Shown here one piece after another: positions 16,391 through 24,860 of a stretch of 37,481 bases of DNA. Every line of letters starts with the position of its first letter. The stretch's first letter is position 1. Location of the stretch: contig JAPPLF010000051.1 in the NCBI GenBank assembly GCA_028874215.1, positions 87,981 to 125,461 on the forward strand. Reading direction: 5' to 3'. The translations under genes were made by a program, and so were the position numbers. The notes beneath the pieces were generated by a model. That model made no database searches and had not been told where the DNA came from. It saw only the letters and a program-made list of their open reading frames with translations. This stretch comes from Acidobacteriota bacterium. Its GTDB lineage: Bacteria > Acidobacteriota > UBA6911 > RPQK01 > JAJDTT01.

Positions 16391-17287
16391 ATGGGACTAT
16401 CGCCACGGACTGCTAACATACGGTCCGAAAGGAAACCCGGAAACACCAGTCCCGGTGAGGTGATTTCCCGCGTGAAGGTCACGGTGCCGTTCCAGATCCT
16501 GTCCAGCTTCCTCACCCAGCTCGTGGTGCGCCGGCACCTGATCTGGACCTTCGTGAGGCGCGACCTGAGGAGCCGTTACGTGGGCTCGGTCATGGGGCTT
16601 TGCTGGTCGTTGCTTCATCCGCTGGTGCTGTTGGTGGCCTATACCTTTGTCTTTCAGGTCATCTTCCAGGTTCGTCCCGAACTGGGAAGGACCGACAGCT
16701 TCGCCGTTTTCCTTTTCTGCGGACTCCTGCCCTGGCTCTATTTCCAGGACACGCTGCAGCGCTCCTGCACCTCGGTCGTGGAACAGAGGAACCTCGTCCA
16801 GAAGACCCTCTTTCCGTCGGAGGTCCTGCCCCTGACTCTGGCCGCCTCAAACCTGGTGACCCACCTGTTTGGCCTGGCGGTGCTTCTGTCGGTGCTCCTC
16901 TATCTCGGCCTGTTGACCTGGACCGTCTGGTTGTTGCCGGCATGGTTCTTCTGGCTGATGCTGCTGGCGCTGGGCCTGGGCTGGCTGTTGGCGGCCCTGC
17001 AGGTCTTCCTGAGGGACACGGCGCAGGTCCTTACGGTGTTGCTGGTCTTCTGGTTCTGGTTCTCTCCCATCTTCTACCAGGTGGAGAGGGTGCCGCCCCG
17101 GTTCCAGTTCTGGCTGCGGCTCAATCCGTTGACCCACGTCGTGGAGGGGTACCGCCTGTTGCTTCTGGAGGGCCGGATCCCGGCGGCCGAGTCGTGGCTG
17201 GCGCTGGCCGGCGTTTCGCTGGCGATATTCTTCCTGGGTGGCCTCGCCTTCAGGGGGATGAAGCGGGAGTTCGCCGATGCCCTCTGA
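16391..17287 (+). CDS. ABC-2 type polysaccharide export permease (Wzm-like)
   Basis: An inner-membrane protein of up to 298 residues with about six transmembrane segments. The family block LIWTFVRRDLRSRYVGSVMG, followed by GLCWSLLHPL, is characteristic of Wzm/TagG/KpsM permeases that export lipid-linked O-antigen, teichoic acid or capsule. The C-terminal LNPLTHVVEGYR is also typical. ATG 16391 has GGAGAG two bases before it. A GTG at 16472, preceded by GGTGAGG, would remove a 27-residue polar lead that relatives lack and is a strong alternative. The 3' end overlaps the Wzt-like gene by 11 bases, indicating translational coupling. Confidence 0.9.
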   Translation: MGLSPRTANIRSERKPGNTSPGEVISRVKVTVPFQILSSFLTQLVVRRHLIWTFVRRDLRSRYVGSVMGLCWSLLHPLVLLVAYTFVFQVIFQVRPELGRTDSFAVFLFCGLLPWLYFQDTLQRSCTSVVEQRNLVQKTLFPSEVLPLTLAASNLVTHLFGLAVLLSVLLYLGLLTWTVWLLPAWFFWLMLLALGLGWLLAALQVFLRDTAQVLTVLLVFWFWFSPIFYQVERVPPRFQFWLRLNPLTHVVEGYRLLLLEGRIPAAESWLALAGVSLAIFFLGGLAFRGMKREFADAL

Positions 17288-18578
17288 GCCGCCGCCGGTG
17301 GTGAGCCTGAGGCAGGTCTCCAAGAAATACCGGATCTACCGGCGTCCGAGCCACAAGTTCCTGGAGCTGTTTCTGGGGAAAAGGAGGCGCCTGCACCGGG
17401 AATTTTGGGCCTTGAGGGAGATCGACCTGGAAGTGGCGCCCGGGACGACGCTGGGCATCGTGGGGCGGAACGGATCGGGCAAGAGCACCCTGCTTCAACT
17501 GGTGGCCGGAATCCATCGGCAGACCACGGGTGATTTGGGGGTCCGAGGGACCGTCTCGGCCCTGCTGGAGCTGGGTTCCGGGTTCAATCCCGAGTTCACG
17601 GGACGGGAAAACATGCTCATGGCCGGCGCCGTCATGGGGTTCACCAAGCGGCAGATGGAGGAACGCCAGGACGACATTCTTGAATTTGCCCGGATCGGCG
17701 AATTCGTGGACCAGCCGGTCAAGGTCTATTCCACCGGCATGTTCATGCGGCTGGCCTTCTCCGTGGCCGTCCACGTGGACCCGGACATCCTGCTGGTGGA
17801 TGAGGCCCTGGCGGTGGGCGACCTCATTTTTCAGCATCGCTGCATCCAGCGGATCCGTCATCTGCGCCGTCTGGGCAAGACCATTCTCTTCGTCAGCCAC
17901 GATCTGCAGGCGGTCACCCAGTTCTGCGACCGGGCGATCCTGCTGGAGCGGGGGAGAATGTTGGAGGACGGCTCGCCGGAACGGGTGGTCCAGCGCTATC
18001 AGGCCCTGGTCGCGGCAAGGCAAGCGGGGCGGGAGGGGGAGAGGCTCCAATGGAGCGGGGCCGGAAGAGACGACCGCCTCCGGATCGTCCGCACCGTGCC
18101 TAACGTCCACAACCGCTACGGTGACGGAGGCGCCCGCATCATGGGCGTGCTGCTCCACTCTCCTGACGGACGGGTCCTGAATCAGGCGCAGATCGGAGAG
18201 GAGGTCCATCTGCTGATCTCGGCCCGGATGCTGAAGGATCTGGAGAATCCCATCGTCGGCTTCACGGTCCGGGACCGCATGGGGGTCGAGATCACCTCGT
18301 CCAACACTTCGTACGCCGGATTGGACCTGCCGCCGGCGCAAACGGGAGACGTGCTGACGGTAAGCTTCCGGTTCCGGATCCCCGAGTTGCGGCCGGGCAG
18401 CTATTCCATTTCCATTGCCGTCGCCCGGGGGAACATCTGGGAACACACCGTCGAGGATTGGATCGACAATGCGTACATTCTGGATCTGACCAGTCCCGGC
18501 CTGGTCTACGGGATGATGCGGTGGGAGGTCACGCCCCGTTTCCGCCGCTTCCGGGATGGCGACAGCCCGCAGGGCTGA
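17277..18578 (+). CDS. ABC transporter ATP-binding protein with Wzt-type C-terminal domain
   Basis: A 433-residue two-domain protein. The nucleotide-binding domain has Walker A GRNGSGKST (63-71), the Wzt/TagH signature YSTGMFMRLAFS (151-162), Walker B ILLVDEA (171-177) and His208 in FVSHD. Residues about 265-425 form a separate beta-sandwich (MGVLLHSPDGRVLNQAQIGE onward), matching the Wzt C-terminal domain. In O-antigen exporters of the O8/O9a type this domain recognises the modified non-reducing end of the glycan before export. Its presence implies a substrate-specific Wzm/Wzt pathway, yet no chain-terminating kinase or methyltransferase is seen nearby. Confidence 0.92.
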   Translation: MPSEPPPVVSLRQVSKKYRIYRRPSHKFLELFLGKRRRLHREFWALREIDLEVAPGTTLGIVGRNGSGKSTLLQLVAGIHRQTTGDLGVRGTVSALLELGSGFNPEFTGRENMLMAGAVMGFTKRQMEERQDDILEFARIGEFVDQPVKVYSTGMFMRLAFSVAVHVDPDILLVDEALAVGDLIFQHRCIQRIRHLRRLGKTILFVSHDLQAVTQFCDRAILLERGRMLEDGSPERVVQRYQALVAARQAGREGERLQWSGAGRDDRLRIVRTVPNVHNRYGDGGARIMGVLLHSPDGRVLNQAQIGEEVHLLISARMLKDLENPIVGFTVRDRMGVEITSSNTSYAGLDLPPAQTGDVLTVSFRFRIPELRPGSYSISIAVARGNIWEHTVEDWIDNAYILDLTSPGLVYGMMRWEVTPRFRRFRDGDSPQG

Positions 18579-18587
18579 TGAGTTCCC

Positions 18588-19466
18588 ATGGACTCCGCAT
18601 CGGGCCTGAGCGCCGTCATCGTCAACTGGAACAGCGGTTCCTGCCTGGCCCGTCTGCTGGAGTCGATGGAACCGCTGGGGAAGAAATGGGCCCGGGTCGT
18701 GGTCGTCGACAACGGGTCGCAGGACGGAAGCGCACGGCCGGCGCTGGGAAGGGACGGGGTCGAACTGGTGGAAGCCGGAGCAAATCTGGGCTTCGCCGGC
18801 GCGGCCAACCGGGGAATCGCCCGGGTCGCCACCCCCTGGGTCCTGCTTCTGAATCCGGACATCACCCTTCGTGCCGGAACGGTGGAAACCCTCTGTCACG
18901 AGGCCGACGAGAGGCCGCGTTGCGGGATCGCCACCGGGACTCTTCTCTCCGCGTCCGGCAGAACTCCCCAGATTCGCCCTCTTCCGGGACCGTGGACCCT
19001 GCTTCGGGACGCCGTATTCCTGGACGAGCTGCTGGCGGCGGCCGGCTTGGACCGCAGGAGAGATCCTGAAGCGGACGAAGTGGCGGTCGATGAATCCTCC
19101 TTGCGAGCCTTGGAAGTGGAACAGCCCGCGGCCGCTTTCTGGATGCTGAGGCGCCGGGCGTGGGAGGCCATCGGCGGTTTCGACCGACGGTTCCATCCGG
19201 CCTGGTTCGAGGATGTGGATTTCTGCCGCCGGATTCTGGCCGCAGGCTGGGAGATCCTCCATTTTCCGGGTCTGCAGGTCGGGACCCATCTGGGCGGGTC
19301 TTCGCTGGACCGGCTGGGATACGCTGCTTTCGTGGAAATCTACTACCGCAACATGCTCCGGTACCTGGCCAAGCACCACAAGTTGGCCTATCCGCTCGTG
19401 GGGCCCCTGATTCTCCTGGGTGCCCTGGCACGGCGCAGCATGATCGGCCGGTGGCGTCGGAGGTGA
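18588..19466 (+). CDS. GT2-family glycosyltransferase (rhamnosyltransferase-like)
   Basis: A 292-residue GT-A-fold enzyme. It opens with SAVIVNWNSGSCLARLLES, then VVVVDNGSQDGS, NLGFAGAANRG and LLLNPDITL, the usual WbbL-like series. The sugar-nucleotide Asp motif is in NPD, and WFEDVDFCRR carries the downstream acidic acceptor-side motif. It begins nine bases after the Wzt-like stop and ends eight bases before the next glycosyltransferase, in one operon. Likely adds a sugar to the exported glycan. Members of this group most often use dTDP-rhamnose, but no dTDP-rhamnose genes are in the window. Confidence 0.88.
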   Translation: MDSASGLSAVIVNWNSGSCLARLLESMEPLGKKWARVVVVDNGSQDGSARPALGRDGVELVEAGANLGFAGAANRGIARVATPWVLLLNPDITLRAGTVETLCHEADERPRCGIATGTLLSASGRTPQIRPLPGPWTLLRDAVFLDELLAAAGLDRRRDPEADEVAVDESSLRALEVEQPAAAFWMLRRRAWEAIGGFDRRFHPAWFEDVDFCRRILAAGWEILHFPGLQVGTHLGGSSLDRLGYAAFVEIYYRNMLRYLAKHHKLAYPLVGPLILLGALARRSMIGRWRRR

Positions 19467-19474
19467 CTTCTGAA

Positions 19475-20491
19475 ATGGGCAGACTTCCCGTCCTGGTCAG
19501 CATCGTCACCTACGACAGCGAGGCGCACCTGGACTCCTGCCTGCGCTCCGTGCGGGAGCAGGACGTGCCCGTACGGATCCGCGTCTACGACAACGCCTCC
19601 CGAGACGAGAGCTGCCGGGTGGCTCTGAGCCATGGGGCGCGGCTGCACCGCTCCAACAGGAACCGGGGATTCAGCTACGGCCACAATTTCCACCTTCGCC
19701 AGGGCGGGTTCGATCACGTCCTGATCCTGAATCCCGACGTCATTCTCTCCAAGGGGTACCTGAAGACTCTGATGGAATCCATGACCGGCGTGAAGGGGGT
19801 GGGAATGGCGGGGGGGAAGTTTTTTCGTATGGACGCGGAAGGCCGGACCGTTCGTGAGAATGGATACCCGGTGCTGGACACCACCGGCATCTATTTCACT
19901 CCGACTCAGCGGCACTTCGACCGGGGCAGCCAGCAACCGGACCGGGGCCAGTACGACCGCCGCCAACTCGTGTTCGGAATCAGCGGCGCCGCCCTCCTGT
20001 GCACCCGCGAAATGCTGGAGGACATCCGCTACGGGGACGAATACCTGGATGAGGACTTCTTCGCCTACCGGGAGGACGCGGACCTGGCCTGGAGGGCTCA
20101 ACTCCGGGGATGGCGGGCTCTCTACGAACCGGCTGCCCAGGGATTGCACCTGCGGCGGGTGCTCCCCTCACGCCGCGCACGCCTCGCCACACACATCAAC
20201 TACCACTCGCTCAAGAACCGGTACCTGATGCGGATCAAGAACCTGGACCCGGCGGTGCGGCGCAGGTGTTTCCCCTACATGTGGATTCGGGATCTGGGGA
20301 TCGTTGGGTACGTCCTGCTGCGGGAATGGTCTTCGCTGGGAGCCTACCGGCAAGTGTGGAGGCTCAGGAACCGATTCCGCCGGAAACAGGAGTGGGTCCG
20401 GGCTTCCCGCCGGGCGCCGGCGGGTTCCATGGCCCGCTGGTTCTCGTTTCGTCCCACCGCCCGGGAGTTGCGATTCTCCGATGACCTGTGA
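19475..20491 (+). CDS. GT2-family glycosyltransferase
   Basis: A 338-residue GT2 enzyme: VLVSIVTYDSEAHLDSCLRS, RVYDNASRDES, NRGFSYGHN and LILNPDVIL, then EDFFAYREDADLAWRAQLRG with the catalytic-region acidic motif. The C-terminal part is basic (RRARLATHINYHSLKNRY) and may sit on the membrane. The ATG at 19475 is chosen because GGAGGTGA lies eight bases upstream; the open frame extends far upstream only as a shadow of the first glycosyltransferase. It is the last gene in the exporter cluster and probably acts on the same glycan. Confidence 0.88.
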   Translation: MGRLPVLVSIVTYDSEAHLDSCLRSVREQDVPVRIRVYDNASRDESCRVALSHGARLHRSNRNRGFSYGHNFHLRQGGFDHVLILNPDVILSKGYLKTLMESMTGVKGVGMAGGKFFRMDAEGRTVRENGYPVLDTTGIYFTPTQRHFDRGSQQPDRGQYDRRQLVFGISGAALLCTREMLEDIRYGDEYLDEDFFAYREDADLAWRAQLRGWRALYEPAAQGLHLRRVLPSRRARLATHINYHSLKNRYLMRIKNLDPAVRRRCFPYMWIRDLGIVGYVLLREWSSLGAYRQVWRLRNRFRRKQEWVRASRRAPAGSMARWFSFRPTARELRFSDDL

Positions 20492-20540
20492 CTCGCCATC
20501 AGCGGGACTTCTGCGCCGGGACCGTAGTAGACTTCGCCGC

Positions 20541-22079
20541 ATGCCTGAGCAGTATCCCTATTCTGCGTGTCGTTCCCTGGTCTCTCTGAATCCGATCCTT
20601 TTGGTGCTGGCAGTCGGCCTGATTATTGGCGCCTCCTGCACCGGCGCCGGCGGGGACCCCGGGGCCAAACCCATTCCGGAAGCCAAGGACCAGGATATCG
20701 GCAGCCTGGGCGTGGCGGGTTACGCCAAGCTGCTCTGCTCGTCGGTCTTCGTCTCGGAAATGGAAGACGGCGTGGCCATCGAACACAGCCGGAGAGTCAC
20801 GCGGGCGCTGGTGCGCCTCCCGGCCGAGGACATGGCCCAGGTCACCGAGTCCATCGACCACGAAAACCGCCTGGTTCGGGCCACGTTGCGCGGGACCCTC
20901 ACGCGGACGGCCAAGCTCTACGGCGATCAGGGTTGCATCATCCATCCCGAGGACCACGACGGCATCTATTTCGATCCGGTTCCCGTTCGAACCTCTCTTC
21001 CCGATGGGGAAACCCTGCCCTGGCCCATGGGCGACCTCCTGCCGGACGAACCGCTGCCCCCCGAAGTGGACGAGGAGAAGCTGAAGGCGGCGGTGGAGGT
21101 GGCCTTCGAGCCGCCGTCCCGAACCGCCGGGCTGGTGGTGGTCTACAAGGGCCGGCTCGTGGCCGAACGCTACGCCGAAGGCATCGCCCAGGACACGCTG
21201 ATGGAGAGCTGGTCGCAGGGCAAAAGCCTGACCGGGACGCTCATCGGGCGCCTTGAGCAGGAGGGCCTGTTGAAACTGGAGGACCCGGCTCCCGTCCCCG
21301 AGTGGCAGGGTCCCGGAGACGAACGGTCCAAGATCACCATTGCCGACCTGATGCGGATGTCCAGCGGACTCGAGTTCACGCTCTACGAGAGGTTGGTGAA
21401 GAGTCCGGAAGGCCGCTCGGAGGTGGGTCCCCAATACCCGGATCACTACTACCCTTATGTGGGCGCCATCGACGTTTTTCGCTACGTGACGAGCCGCCCC
21501 CTCCAGTTTCCGCCCAACACGGTGGGCCGCTACCGCAACTGCGATCCCCTGACCCTGGGCTACATCGTCAAGCGGACCGTCCAGGAACAGGGCCAGGAGT
21601 ACCTGACCTACCCCCAGCGGGAGCTCTTCGACAAGATCGGGATCCGGCGCATGGTCCTGGATACCGACCCCCACGGCAATTTCGTGCTGTCCGGCTACGA
21701 GCACGGAACGCCGCGGGACTGGGCCCGGATCGGCCTTCTCTACCTGCAGCGCGGCATGTGGCAGGGTGAGCGGCTCCTCTCCGAGGAGTTCGTCGACTTC
21801 GTGCGAACCCCGGCCCCGGCCTGGAAGAACGAGGAGAACCGGGGCGAGGGCGTGGCCCGGTACGGCGGCATGTGGTGGGTCAACACCAAGGGAAACTGGG
21901 CGGCGCCCGAGGATGCCTACTACGCGGCCGGGGCCGGCGGACAGAGCACTGTGGTGATTCCGTCCCGCGATCTGGTGCTGGCCCGGCTCACCGACTATGA
22001 CGACTCCCTGGAGGCCCACAGCAAGTCCGCGGTAAACCGGGCGCTGGAGGGCATCCTGGCCGCTATCGGCACCGAATAG
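20541..22079 (+). CDS. Lipoprotein serine hydrolase (beta-lactamase/class C-like fold)
   Basis: A 512-residue exported enzyme. The N-terminus has a hydrophobic segment ending in IGASC, a plausible lipobox, so it is probably lipid-anchored. After a roughly 170-residue N-terminal region comes the serine-hydrolase domain. The SxxK motif is Ser225-Gln-Gly-Lys228 in SWSQGKSLTG, the YxN motif begins at Tyr331 (YRNCDP), and GAGGQST near the end takes the place of the KTG/HTG strand. Class C beta-lactamases, esterases and D-aminopeptidases share this fold. True beta-lactamase activity is unlikely given the weak third motif. It follows the glycan operon by 50 bases, so it may be co-transcribed or have its own promoter. 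Confidence 0.85.
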   Translation: MPEQYPYSACRSLVSLNPILLVLAVGLIIGASCTGAGGDPGAKPIPEAKDQDIGSLGVAGYAKLLCSSVFVSEMEDGVAIEHSRRVTRALVRLPAEDMAQVTESIDHENRLVRATLRGTLTRTAKLYGDQGCIIHPEDHDGIYFDPVPVRTSLPDGETLPWPMGDLLPDEPLPPEVDEEKLKAAVEVAFEPPSRTAGLVVVYKGRLVAERYAEGIAQDTLMESWSQGKSLTGTLIGRLEQEGLLKLEDPAPVPEWQGPGDERSKITIADLMRMSSGLEFTLYERLVKSPEGRSEVGPQYPDHYYPYVGAIDVFRYVTSRPLQFPPNTVGRYRNCDPLTLGYIVKRTVQEQGQEYLTYPQRELFDKIGIRRMVLDTDPHGNFVLSGYEHGTPRDWARIGLLYLQRGMWQGERLLSEEFVDFVRTPAPAWKNEENRGEGVARYGGMWWVNTKGNWAAPEDAYYAAGAGGQSTVVIPSRDLVLARLTDYDDSLEAHSKSAVNRALEGILAAIGTE

Positions 22080-22111
22080 AACTGGTCCCGCCCATCGCCG
22101 GCCGGCAAGAT

Positions 22112-22152
22112 CGGGCGCGCCGGACTTCCGGAGGAACGCCGCTTCGCGCCCG
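22112..22152. terminator. Inverted repeat between convergent genes, possible bidirectional terminator
   Basis: CGGGCGCG at 22112-22119 pairs with CGCGCCCG at 22145-22152 across 25 bases. It sits between the serine hydrolase stop (22079) and the minus-strand coiled-coil gene stop (22153), directly against the latter. There is no T-tract. Confidence 0.3.
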
Positions 22153-22422
22153 TCAGGCGTTCGAATCCCGCATCAAAGCCTCCACGGTCCGTTCCAGGCA
22201 GGCGATCCGGTGCTTCAGATCGGCGTGGGACAGCCGCAGCATGGCCTTGACCTGGGAGAGTTCCACCGTCATTTCCTGACGAATTCCCCCGAGGCCCTTT
22301 TCCAGGTTCATCTCTCCTTCGGCCACGAGCTGGATCTCATCCCGTAAGGATTCGCCCACCACGTCGAAATGGCGCCGGGTTTCGGTCAGCTGCTCAACGA
22401 AGTTTCGGTAGTCCTGGTTCAT
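22153..22422 (-). CDS. Small coiled-coil protein of unknown function
   Basis: An 89-residue protein that is almost entirely helical and charged, with heptad-like leucine and valine spacing from about residue 20 to 85 (LRDEIQLVAEGEMNLEKGLGG through LKHRIACLERTVEALM). GGAAAAGG lies just upstream of the ATG. No signal peptide or catalytic motif is visible. Similar short coiled-coil proteins are common in Acidobacteriota and have no known function. It lies 140 bases downstream of tsaD on the same strand and may be its operon partner or an independent unit. Confidence 0.65.
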   Translation of the reverse strand: MNQDYRNFVEQLTETRRHFDVVGESLRDEIQLVAEGEMNLEKGLGGIRQEMTVELSQVKAMLRLSHADLKHRIACLERTVEALMRDSNA

Positions 22423-22562
22423 AGCCTTTTCCGGTCACGCGGCCTCGTCCGCGCCGATGGGGAGGCGAGGCCGATGATTTCCCGTGAGGAGGAATGCATC
22501 AGTCAATCAAACGACAACGGGAGCGAAAACATGAAAAAGCTTGTCCGGCTGAGAACCGGGGG

Positions 22563-23603
22563 TCAGAGGGGCAGGTTGGGTTCGGCGGTCAGGTCCCACG
22601 AGTCCCTCTCTCCCGCGGCGAGGCGGCGGTGTCCGGTGGCGGCGATCATGGCCGCGTTGTCGGTGGAGAGAAGGAGGGAAGGAAAGTAGACGGGAGCGCG
22701 GTCCCGGAAATGGTCTGCCGCCCGGCGGCGGAGTTCGCTGTTGGCGGAGACGCCGCCCGAGATCTGGATGGAACGCACGTCGTGCCGTTTCCAGGCTTTC
22801 TCGAGCCGGTCCAGAAGTTGGTCCACGACGCACTTCTGGTAGCTGGCCACCAGGTCCAACATCGCTTTCGGCACCGTTTTCGGAGATTTCGCAAATTCGG
22901 GCTCGACCGGTTGGATCCCTTCCAGCCGGCAATGGCGAAGGGCCGCTGTCTTGATTCCGCTGAAGCTGAAGTCCAGCTCGGCGCCCTTGGTCCTGGGAAG
23001 CGAGAACCGCACCGCTTTCGGGTTGCCCAGCGGCGCCAGCCGATCGATGACGGGACCCCCGGGATATCCCAGGCCCAGCGCCTTGGAGAGCTTGTCCAGG
23101 GCTTCGCCGGCGGCATCGTCGCGGGTCCGGGAGAGTTCCCGGCAGGAACGTTCATCGTCCAGACAAAAAAGGCTCGTGTGCCCACCCGACACCACCAGGG
23201 CCAGGGCCGGCAACTCCGCCCCCGGATGTTCCAAGGGGACCGATCGAATGTGCCCTTCCAGGTGGTTGACTCCCACCATGGGGATCTCCAGCGCGAAGGC
23301 CAGAGCCTTGGCGTAGGCCATTCCCACCAGTAGCGCCCCCACCAGTCCCGGGCCCCGGGTCACCGCGATGCCATCCACGCGATCCCAGTCCGACTCGCCG
23401 TTCCAGGCCCGTTCCAGGCAGAGATCGACGACATGGTTGATGTTGGACGCGTGTTCCCGGCTGGCCAGCTCCGGAACCACGCCGCCGTAGACCGAGTGGA
23501 CGTCCACCTGGGAGGCCACCACGTTGGAGAGGATCCGCCGTCCGTCTTCGACCAGCGCCGCCGCGGTCTCGTCGCAACTGGTCTCAATTCCCAGAACGTT
23601 CAC
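22563..23603 (-). CDS. tsaD: tRNA N6-adenosine threonylcarbamoyltransferase
   Basis: A 346-residue TsaD/Kae1 protein. It transfers the threonylcarbamoyl group from threonylcarbamoyl-AMP to A37 of ANN-decoding tRNAs, with TsaB and TsaE. It begins [14 protein letters not shown], and NHLEGH supplies the metal ligands His114 and His118. [11 protein letters not shown] and the ATP-binding GLGYPGGP are all present, and the length is normal. The start is GTG at 23603, which lies inside the 3' end of mtnA (20-base overlap), so expression is probably coupled. It is an essential housekeeping gene in most bacteria. tsaB and tsaE are not in the window. Confidence 0.97.
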   Translation of the reverse strand: MNVLGIETSCDETAAALVEDGRRILSNVVASQVDVHSVYGGVVPELASREHASNINHVVDLCLERAWNGESDWDRVDGIAVTRGPGLVGALLVGMAYAKALAFALEIPMVGVNHLEGHIRSVPLEHPGAELPALALVVSGGHTSLFCLDDERSCRELSRTRDDAAGEALDKLSKALGLGYPGGPVIDRLAPLGNPKAVRFSLPRTKGAELDFSFSGIKTAALRHCRLEGIQPVEPEFAKSPKTVPKAMLDLVASYQKCVVDQLLDRLEKAWKRHDVRSIQISGGVSANSELRRRAADHFRDRAPVYFPSLLLSTDNAAMIAATGHRRLAAGERDSWDLTAEPNLPL

Positions 23604-24633
23604 TGGCGATCCGGTAGAGGCCGGCCAACGACTCGACGTAGGGCGTCCGGGCGACGCCCTCCTCGGTGATGATGCCGGCGACCAGGCGGTTGGGGGTGAT
23701 GTCGAAGGCGGGATTGGCCACTTGGACGGTCTCGGGAGCCAGGTCCTGCCCGGCCATTTGGGTGATCTCGGCGATGTCCCGCTGCTCGATGGGAATCTGG
23801 GCGCCTGTGGGCGTTCCCAGGTCGATGGTAGAAAGGGGAGCCGCCACGTAGAAGGGGATCCCGTGCTCCTTGGCCAGCACGGCAACGCCGTAGGTGCCGA
23901 TCTTGTTGGCGATATCGCCGTTGGCGGCAATCCGGTCGGCCCCCACCACCACGGCCTGGATTCGTCCCGACTGCATGAAGTAACCCGCCATGTTGTCGGT
24001 GATGAGGGTGCAGGGAATGTTCTCCCGAACCATTTCCCAGGAGGTGAGGCGGGCGCCCTGGAGAAAAGGCCGGGTCTCGTCGGCGAAGACCTGGATGCCC
24101 TTTCCCGCCTCGACCGCCGCCCGGATGACCCCCAGCGCCGTTCCGTATCCGGCCGTGGCCAGGGCGCCGGCATTGCAGTGGGTCAGGACCGTCGAACCCT
24201 GTGAAAGCAGCCGTTGGCCGTGCCGGCCGATGCGCCGGTTGATCTCGATGTCCTCACCGTGCATTTCCTGCGCTTCCCGCACCAGGGCGTCCTGAACCTC
24301 GGCCAGGGAGCCGCAGTGGGCCCGGAACACCCGGTCCATCCGTTCGATGGCCCAGAAGAGGTTCCTGGCGGTGGGCCGGGTCACCCGGATGGTCTCGCAG
24401 ATCTTCTGCCATTCCGATTCCAGGTCCTCGCCGGAGGTCAGGTTCTTCACCCCCAACGCCAAGCCCATGGCGGTGGCCACGCCGATGGCCGGAGCGCCCC
24501 GGATCACCATGCTCCGGATGGCTTCGGCCACTCCTTCGACGGTGGTGTACGTGTTGTAGATCTCTTGGGTCGGCAGCAGGCGCTGGTCGATCATGACCAC
24601 GCCCTCGTCGGTCCACTCGATTGTGCGAATCAT
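23584..24633 (-). CDS. mtnA: Methylthioribose-1-phosphate isomerase
   Basis: A 349-residue enzyme of the methionine salvage pathway that converts 5-methylthioribose-1-phosphate to 5-methylthioribulose-1-phosphate. Hallmarks are [12 protein letters not shown] near residue 50, the catalytic-cysteine block [20 protein letters not shown], and [18 protein letters not shown], which contains the catalytic Asp. The frame could also start two codons earlier at GTG 24639. No other methionine-salvage gene is adjacent. The 3' end overlaps tsaD by 20 bases. Homology to eIF2B subunits means the fold alone is not specific, but the motifs are those of MtnA. Confidence 0.95.
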   Translation of the reverse strand: MIRTIEWTDEGVVMIDQRLLPTQEIYNTYTTVEGVAEAIRSMVIRGAPAIGVATAMGLALGVKNLTSGEDLESEWQKICETIRVTRPTARNLFWAIERMDRVFRAHCGSLAEVQDALVREAQEMHGEDIEINRRIGRHGQRLLSQGSTVLTHCNAGALATAGYGTALGVIRAAVEAGKGIQVFADETRPFLQGARLTSWEMVRENIPCTLITDNMAGYFMQSGRIQAVVVGADRIAANGDIANKIGTYGVAVLAKEHGIPFYVAAPLSTIDLGTPTGAQIPIEQRDIAEITQMAGQDLAPETVQVANPAFDITPNRLVAGIITEEGVARTPYVESLAGLYRIASERSGN

Positions 24634-24860
24634 GGGCACAAGTTACACGAAGCCCTGGAAGCCGGCAACGGAATGGATGGGAGCGGAGGTTCCGTCACCG
24701 CCGATTCGTGGAACATCGAGGAATGCGGGGCACGGGCGATTGGAAATCGCCTTCCTTGTCTTTTCTCTTTCCTCATACGGCCTTGTGGAGTCCGAAGTCG
24801 AAGCGCAGAATGATAGCGGTTCACGAAACGGCGCCGAATGGCGCGGGCCTGGGTGCGGAT

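Noticed and set aside
22150-22175. A tRNA T-arm-like GTTCGAATCC
   Set aside because: No acceptor, D or anticodon arm surrounds it, and it lies in the 3' end of the coiled-coil gene.
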